Source: Roseiterribacter gracilis
GTDB taxonomy: Bacteria; Pseudomonadota; Alphaproteobacteria; BOG-932; Roseiterribacteraceae
DNA: 64,000 bases
Direction of reading: 5' to 3'
Assembly: GCA_018332375.1 (NCBI GenBank)
Contig: BOPV01000001.1
Span: 1,178,001 to 1,242,000, forward strand
Shown here: one piece after another, positions 59,653-64,000 of the stretch
Layout of the letters: the number at the start of each line of letters is the position of its first letter
Numbering within the stretch: position 1 is the first letter of the stretch
Notes under the pieces: model-generated
The model's input: the letters and a program-made list of their open reading frames with translations, nothing else
Databases searched by the model: none
Told to the model about the DNA's origin: nothing
Made by a program: the position numbers and the translations under genes

Positions 59653-62049
59653 TTACGCGGTCAGAACGCGCGCCGCAGCGATGATCGAGTCCGCATCCAG
59701 CCCGTGCAGACGGAACGCATCCTGCAGATCGCTCGATTGACCGAATTTGGTCACGCCCAATGCCTGCGTGCGATTGCGCTGCACCGCGCCGAGCCAGGAC
59801 AGCGAAGCCGGATGACCGTCGATGATCGTCACCAGCCCGGCATCCTGCGGCAGTTCGGCCAGCAATGTTTCAGCGTGGCTGCTCGCCTTCTCGCCCTTGC
59901 GGGTTTGTTCTTTGTCGCCTGCGCGACGGGCACGCTGCGCCTTGTCCCAATCGCTGTAGAGCGCGTCGGGTGACGTAACCGCAAGCACGCCGAGGCCGGG
60001 ATGCGTTTGCGCAAGCTCGGTCGCGGCTTCCAGCACTTCGGGTGCGATGGCGCCGCAATAGGCGAGCGCCAAGGTCGAACTGCCGGTCGGCTTGCGCAGC
60101 CAGTAGCCGCCTTTCACCACCGACGCCGCCCAATCTACGTTTTCAGTTGGCGGACGCTGGATCTGTTCGATGCTGCGCGTGGTCAAACGCAGATAGAGCG
60201 AACCGCCCACTTCGTCGTCCTGCAGATGGTTGAAGCCGTGCTGCAGCACGATCGCCAGCTCGTCGGCAAAGGCGGGCTCGTAATAGGTCAGCCCGTCCTG
60301 GCTCATCCCGATCAGTGGCGTGCCGATCGATTGATGCGCGCCGCCTTCGGGCGCCAACGTCACGCCCGACGGCGTTGCCACGATCATGAAGCGCGCGCCC
60401 TGATAGCAAGCGTAGATCAGCGCATCGAGACCACGATTGATGAATGGGTCATAGACGGTCCCGATCGGCAGCAAGCGCGCACCGTGCAGCTTGTCGGACA
60501 GGCCCAGCTGTCCCAGCAGCAAAAACAGATTGTGCTCGGCGATGCCGAGTTCGATGTGCTGGCCGGCCGGCGCCATCTGCCATTTCTGCGGGCTGGCGAT
60601 CTTCTCGGCCTGGAACGCGTCGGATCGTTCGGTGCGATGAAAAATGCCGCGCCGATTCACCCAGCCCGACAGGTTGGTCGAGACGGTGACGTCGGGCGAC
60701 GTGGTGACGATGCGTTCGGCCAGCGGCGTCCGTTCGCGCGCAAGTTCGAACAGGATTTTTCCGAACGCTTCCTGCGTGCTCATCTTGTCGGCTTTTGGCG
60801 CTTCGATCGCGGGAACCGCGATCTTTTCGCACACAGGCGTCGGCTGGCGCTGCGCGAACGGCACGCGCGACAAGAAGGACCGCGTCGCCTGCTCGTCGAT
60901 GTCGAGCCCGGCGAAGGGTTCCCATTCGTGTCCGTCGGGCACGTTCATCAATTGCTGGAAGGTGCGGAGCTGCTCGGGATTCATCAGGCCGGCGTGATTG
61001 TCTTTGTGGCCGGCAAGCGGCAGGCCCCAGCCTTTGATCGTGTATGCCACGAAACAATGCGGCGTCTCGTTGCCATCGGCAGCGTCGAACGCTTCGAGGA
61101 TCGTTTCCAGATCGTGGCCGCCGAGATTGGTCATCAATCGGCCGAGCGACGCATCGTCATGCTGGTCGAGCAATTCTTTCAGCCCCGACGTGCCCGACAG
61201 GTCGCGCTGCAGACGTTCGCGCCAAGCCGCACCGCCTTTGAAGGTCAGCGCGCTGTACATCTGGTTTTCGCAACGATCGATCCAGTCGAGCACCGCTTCG
61301 CCCGCGGGACCATGCCGCGCCGCTTCGAGTTGCTTGCCGAATTTCAAGGTGACGACGTTCCAGCCGACATTGTCGAAGAAGCCTTCGATCTTGCGGAACA
61401 GCGCGTCCGACACGACGCCGTCCAGGCTCTGCCGGTTATAATCGATGATCCACCAGCAATTGCGGACGTCGTGCTTCCAACCTTCGAGCAAGGCTTCGTA
61501 GATATTGCCCTCGTCCAGCTCGGCGTCGCCGAGCAGCGAGATCATGCGTCCCATCCGCTCGCCGTCGGGAACCATGCGATGCAGATGCGCATAGTCCTGC
61601 ACGATCGACGCAAACAGCGTCGCGGCAACGCCCAAGCCCACCGAACCGGTCGAGAAATCGACGTCGTCGATGTCTTTGGTGCGCGACGGATAGCTCTGTG
61701 CGCCGCCATAGGCACGAAACCGTTCCAGCTTCTCGCGGCTCTGCTTGCCCAGCAGATACTGGATGGCGTGAAAGACCGGCGACGCATGCGGCTTCACCGC
61801 AACGCGGTCTTCCGGCCGCAGCGTGTGGAAATACAAAGCCGTCATCAAGGTCGCGACGCTGGCGCTCGAGCTTTGATGGCCGCCGACTTTGAGCCCGTCG
61901 CGCGACGGGCGCAGATGGTTGGCGTTGTGGATCGTCCAGGTCGCCAACCAAAGTACCTTGCGCTCGAGCGCGCGCAGCATGGCGAGCGTTTTGGGATCGA
62001 GCGGATTTGACGGCGTCAATGCAGGCGTGCGGCGCGGCTGGGCGAGCAT
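59653..62049 (-). CDS. Transketolase-like / homodimeric 2-oxoacid dehydrogenase E1 enzyme
   Basis: A 798-residue thiamine-diphosphate enzyme. The N-terminal half has 'GHQSSSASVATLMTALYFHTL', 'HASPVFHAIQYLLGK' and the TPP/metal motif 'GD175AELDEGN..' with 'IIDYNRQSLDG'. The middle half has 'GIAEHNLFLLLGQLG', and a transketolase C-terminal domain follows. It resembles AceE-type E1 components but is shorter than the about 885-residue AceE. It may oxidatively decarboxylate a 2-oxo acid. It has no E2/E3 gene in the window. ATG 62049 has AGAGG 9 nt upstream. Substrate unknown. Confidence 0.88.
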   Translation of the reverse strand: MLAQPRRTPALTPSNPLDPKTLAMLRALERKVLWLATWTIHNANHLRPSRDGLKVGGHQSSSASVATLMTALYFHTLRPEDRVAVKPHASPVFHAIQYLLGKQSREKLERFRAYGGAQSYPSRTKDIDDVDFSTGSVGLGVAATLFASIVQDYAHLHRMVPDGERMGRMISLLGDAELDEGNIYEALLEGWKHDVRNCWWIIDYNRQSLDGVVSDALFRKIEGFFDNVGWNVVTLKFGKQLEAARHGPAGEAVLDWIDRCENQMYSALTFKGGAAWRERLQRDLSGTSGLKELLDQHDDASLGRLMTNLGGHDLETILEAFDAADGNETPHCFVAYTIKGWGLPLAGHKDNHAGLMNPEQLRTFQQLMNVPDGHEWEPFAGLDIDEQATRSFLSRVPFAQRQPTPVCEKIAVPAIEAPKADKMSTQEAFGKILFELARERTPLAERIVTTSPDVTVSTNLSGWVNRRGIFHRTERSDAFQAEKIASPQKWQMAPAGQHIELGIAEHNLFLLLGQLGLSDKLHGARLLPIGTVYDPFINRGLDALIYACYQGARFMIVATPSGVTLAPEGGAHQSIGTPLIGMSQDGLTYYEPAFADELAIVLQHGFNHLQDDEVGGSLYLRLTTRSIEQIQRPPTENVDWAASVVKGGYWLRKPTGSSTLALAYCGAIAPEVLEAATELAQTHPGLGVLAVTSPDALYSDWDKAQRARRAGDKEQTRKGEKASSHAETLLAELPQDAGLVTIIDGHPASLSWLGAVQRNRTQALGVTKFGQSSDLQDAFRLHGLDADSIIAAARVLTA

Positions 62050-62243
62050 GAAACGAGACCTCTGGAAGAAGGCGCGGAGCCTAGCAAGACACCCCAAGCG
62101 CGCCAAACGCTGATCTTGGGTAGGTCAACAACGCAAACGGGTTGCGATAACGGCGCTGGAAACGCTGGAAACAAGCGTTCCGGCCCGCTTGCTTGTAAGG
62201 ATCGTACTTGTTCCTGTCCGGACCGGCTGCGTAGACTCCGTCC

Positions 62244-63008
62244 ATGCAGTACCCCGCCACGATGCGCGACCGCGTCAGCGCCGAAGAATGGCAGGCGCGA
62301 GTCGAGCTTGCCGCGCTCTATCGTCTGGTCGCGCTGTATGGTTGGGACGACGCGATTTTCACGCATCTGTCGCTGCGCGTGCCGGGCAACGACCGGCATT
62401 TCCTGATCAACCAATATGGGCTGTTCTTCGAGGAGATGACCGCGTCGTCGTTGGTCAAGATCGATCTCGACGGCAATCTCGTCGATCCGACGCCGCAGCC
62501 GGTCAACAAGGCCGGCTTCGTCATTCATTCAGCGCTGCATATTGCGCGCGACGACGCGCATTGCGTCATGCATTTGCATTCAGTGACCGGCGTCGCGGTC
62601 GCGGCGCAACGCAATGGTCTGCGTCCGATCAGCCAGACCGCGCTGATCGTGCTGCCCGACCTCGCCTATCACGACTATGAAGGCATCGCGCTCGATCTCG
62701 ACGAGCGGCAGCGCATCGTTGCGGATCTCGGATCCAAGAACATGATGCTGTTGCGCAACCACGGCACGCTTGCGGTCGGCCCGACCGTCGCGGCGACCTG
62801 GCTGCGCATGTATCTGCTCGAACGCGCCTGCGCACAGCAGGTCGCGGCGCAAAGCGGCGGCAGCGACGCGCTGCTCGACGCACCCGACGCGGCCCGCGAA
62901 GAGGTCGCGCGCGTGATGCGCGGCCCCGGTGCTGCGAGCACGCCCGATCTCGCCTGGGCCGGCTTCTTGCGCAAACTGGACCGCGTGTCGCCGGGGTATC
63001 GCGACTAA
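62244..63008 (+). CDS. Class II aldolase / adducin-family protein
   Basis: A 254-residue protein with the class II aldolase fold: 'LVALYGWDDAIFTHLSLRVPGNDRHFLINQYGLFFEEMTASSLVKIDLDGN', zinc His pair 'MHLHSVTG' near 110, and third His in 'LLRNHGTLAVG'. Some members are aldolases or epimerases; the subgroup with 'INQYGLFFEEMTASSLVK' is mostly uncharacterised. ATG 62244 has no strong ribosome site. It is divergent from the E1-like gene and monocistronic. Confidence 0.9.
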   Translation: MQYPATMRDRVSAEEWQARVELAALYRLVALYGWDDAIFTHLSLRVPGNDRHFLINQYGLFFEEMTASSLVKIDLDGNLVDPTPQPVNKAGFVIHSALHIARDDAHCVMHLHSVTGVAVAAQRNGLRPISQTALIVLPDLAYHDYEGIALDLDERQRIVADLGSKNMMLLRNHGTLAVGPTVAATWLRMYLLERACAQQVAAQSGGSDALLDAPDAAREEVARVMRGPGAASTPDLAWAGFLRKLDRVSPGYRD

Positions 63009-63122
63009 CCTGCAGTTGAATGCGCCATCGCGTGCGTCTGGCTAATGGTCGCGCAATCCGCCTTGCCCGCACCTCGACGAGGCGCCTGCTAGGCTCTTCG
63101 TTCGAATCGAGGGCTCTGCCGG

Positions 63123-64000
63123 ATGTCGGACGAAGCGGGCTTCAGCCGCCGCTATGCTTGGTACGTCGTCATTCTGCTGACCGCCGCCTACGCGGTGGCG
63201 TTGCTCGACCGCATCGTCATCTCGCTGCTGATCGAGCCGATCAAACAGCAATTCGGCCTGTCGGATTCCGGCGTCGCGCTGTTGTCGGGTGCCGCCTTCG
63301 GTCTTTGCTACAGCATCATGGCCTTGCCGTTTGGTTGGCTTGCCGATCGTGCCAACCGGCGTTGGATTGTGACGTTTGGCATTGCAAGCTGGAGCATCGC
63401 GACCGCGCTCTGCGGCGTCGCACGTAGCTTCACCGGCCTGTTCGCCGCGCGCGTCGCCGTTGGAATCGGCGAAGCCTCGCTCAATCCAAGTGCAAGTTCG
63501 ATCATCGCCGATCTGTTTTCAGGCCCGGCGCGCGCCAAAGCCTATGGCGTGTTCGTCGCCGGCACGTCGTTCGGCACGGGCGCCGCGTTTCTGCTCGGCG
63601 GTGCCGCAATCGACGCGGCCGACGCGGTCCGCGCGCATGGCGGTGCGCTGCTGGCGGATTTTGCGACCTGGCAGATCGTGTTTCTGCTGACCAGCCTGCC
63701 CGGCCTGCTGGTCGCGGCGCTGTTCGTCGCCACCGTGCGCGAACCGAAGCGGCGCGAGCGCGACACGACCACCGCGTCACCGCCGCTGCTGCCGTTTCTG
63801 CGCGCCAACAAAGGTGCGGTCGCATCGGTGATCATTGGACTGTGCTGCAACCTCACGAGCGTCTACGCGCTGATCGCCTGGTATCCGGTGGTGCTGATCC
63901 GCGTACATGGCTGGAGCCAGAGCGACGCCGGTTACGCGCTGGGCGTGATCGGCCCGCCCGCTGCGCTGGTCGGCGCAATCGGCAGTGGTTGGCTCATCGC
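63123..64000 (+). CDS. MFS transporter, Spinster-like, N-terminal part (cut by right edge)
   Basis: At least 292 codons are open to the end of the window. Helix 1 carries 'AYAVALLDRIVISLLIEPIKQQF', the Spinster-like D-R motif, and loop 2-3 is 'ALPFGWLADRANRRWIV'; 'GIGEASLNPSASSIIADLF' lies in helix 5. It is paralogous to the product of 22597-23889. About eight helices are present; the rest lies beyond the window. ATG 63123 is preceded by a weak GAGGG. Substrate unknown. Confidence 0.88.
   Translation, partial: MSDEAGFSRRYAWYVVILLTAAYAVALLDRIVISLLIEPIKQQFGLSDSGVALLSGAAFGLCYSIMALPFGWLADRANRRWIVTFGIASWSIATALCGVARSFTGLFAARVAVGIGEASLNPSASSIIADLFSGPARAKAYGVFVAGTSFGTGAAFLLGGAAIDAADAVRAHGGALLADFATWQIVFLLTSLPGLLVAALFVATVREPKRRERDTTTASPPLLPFLRANKGAVASVIIGLCCNLTSVYALIAWYPVVLIRVHGWSQSDAGYALGVIGPPAALVGAIGSGWLI

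Overview
The window is GC-rich, densely coded DNA from what looks like a free-living alphaproteobacterium. I base this on family content only: a poly-HAMP hybrid kinase, short PAS_5 proteins, TonB receptors paired with serine hydrolases, and XRE-cupin, Lrp and GntR regulators. I could not identify the species. No rRNA, tRNA, CRISPR array, phage or insertion sequence was recognised. Many neighbouring genes overlap by 1-4 bases (ATGA, GTGA or TGATG), so translational coupling is common.

Layout. 1-2.9 kb: the N-terminal, HAMP-array half of a large signalling kinase that runs off the left edge. 3.3-4.0 kb: two small Thr-rich envelope proteins, each with its own terminator. 4.2-25.5 kb: a peptide / D-amino-acid scavenging region. 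It holds an amino-acid permease, three beta-lactamase-fold serine hydrolases (two fused to a C-terminal membrane domain), two TonB receptors, an alpha/beta hydrolase, an XRE-cupin regulator, an M19 dipeptidase, an imidazolonepropionase-like amidohydrolase, an MlrC-like M81 metallopeptidase, an MFS transporter, a DauA-like FAD dehydrogenase and an Lrp-type regulator. A recurring palindrome of the form TTTTCY-N4-RGAAAA sits in five intergenic regions here, always upstream of a gene or operon, which suggests one regulon.

25.5-40.2 kb: ordinary mixed functions. These are two exporters, a SLAC1/TehA channel, an acyl-CoA synthetase, a surface-antigen-like protein, an M15 peptidase with an aldo/keto reductase, two MDR reductases, a YcaC-like hydrolase with a YtcJ-like amidohydrolase, a DUF1275 protein and two PAS_5 paralogues. 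40.2-43.2 kb: a compatible-solute-type ABC importer whose binding protein is fused to a permease. 43.3-45.4 kb: a minimal Ser/Thr kinase, REP-like palindromes enclosing a DUF559 nuclease remnant, and three small genes.

45.4-56.4 kb: a GntR regulator divergent from a long catabolic operon. The operon encodes an amino-acid-type ABC importer, then a 2-hydroxyacid dehydrogenase, atypical SDR, RraA/HMG-aldolase-like protein, DapA-like lyase, IlvD/Edd dehydratase, mandelate-racemase-like enzyme and 3-hydroxyacyl-CoA-dehydrogenase-like enzyme. This looks like uptake and breakdown of an unidentified acidic carbon source. 56.3-64 kb: a YdeI-like protein, two small low-complexity proteins with Shine-Dalgarno-occluding leaders, an ArsR-SRPBCC-SRPBCC operon with a consensus promoter and duplicated operators, a homodimeric E1/transketolase-like enzyme, a class II aldolase and the start of a second Spinster-like MFS transporter cut by the right edge.
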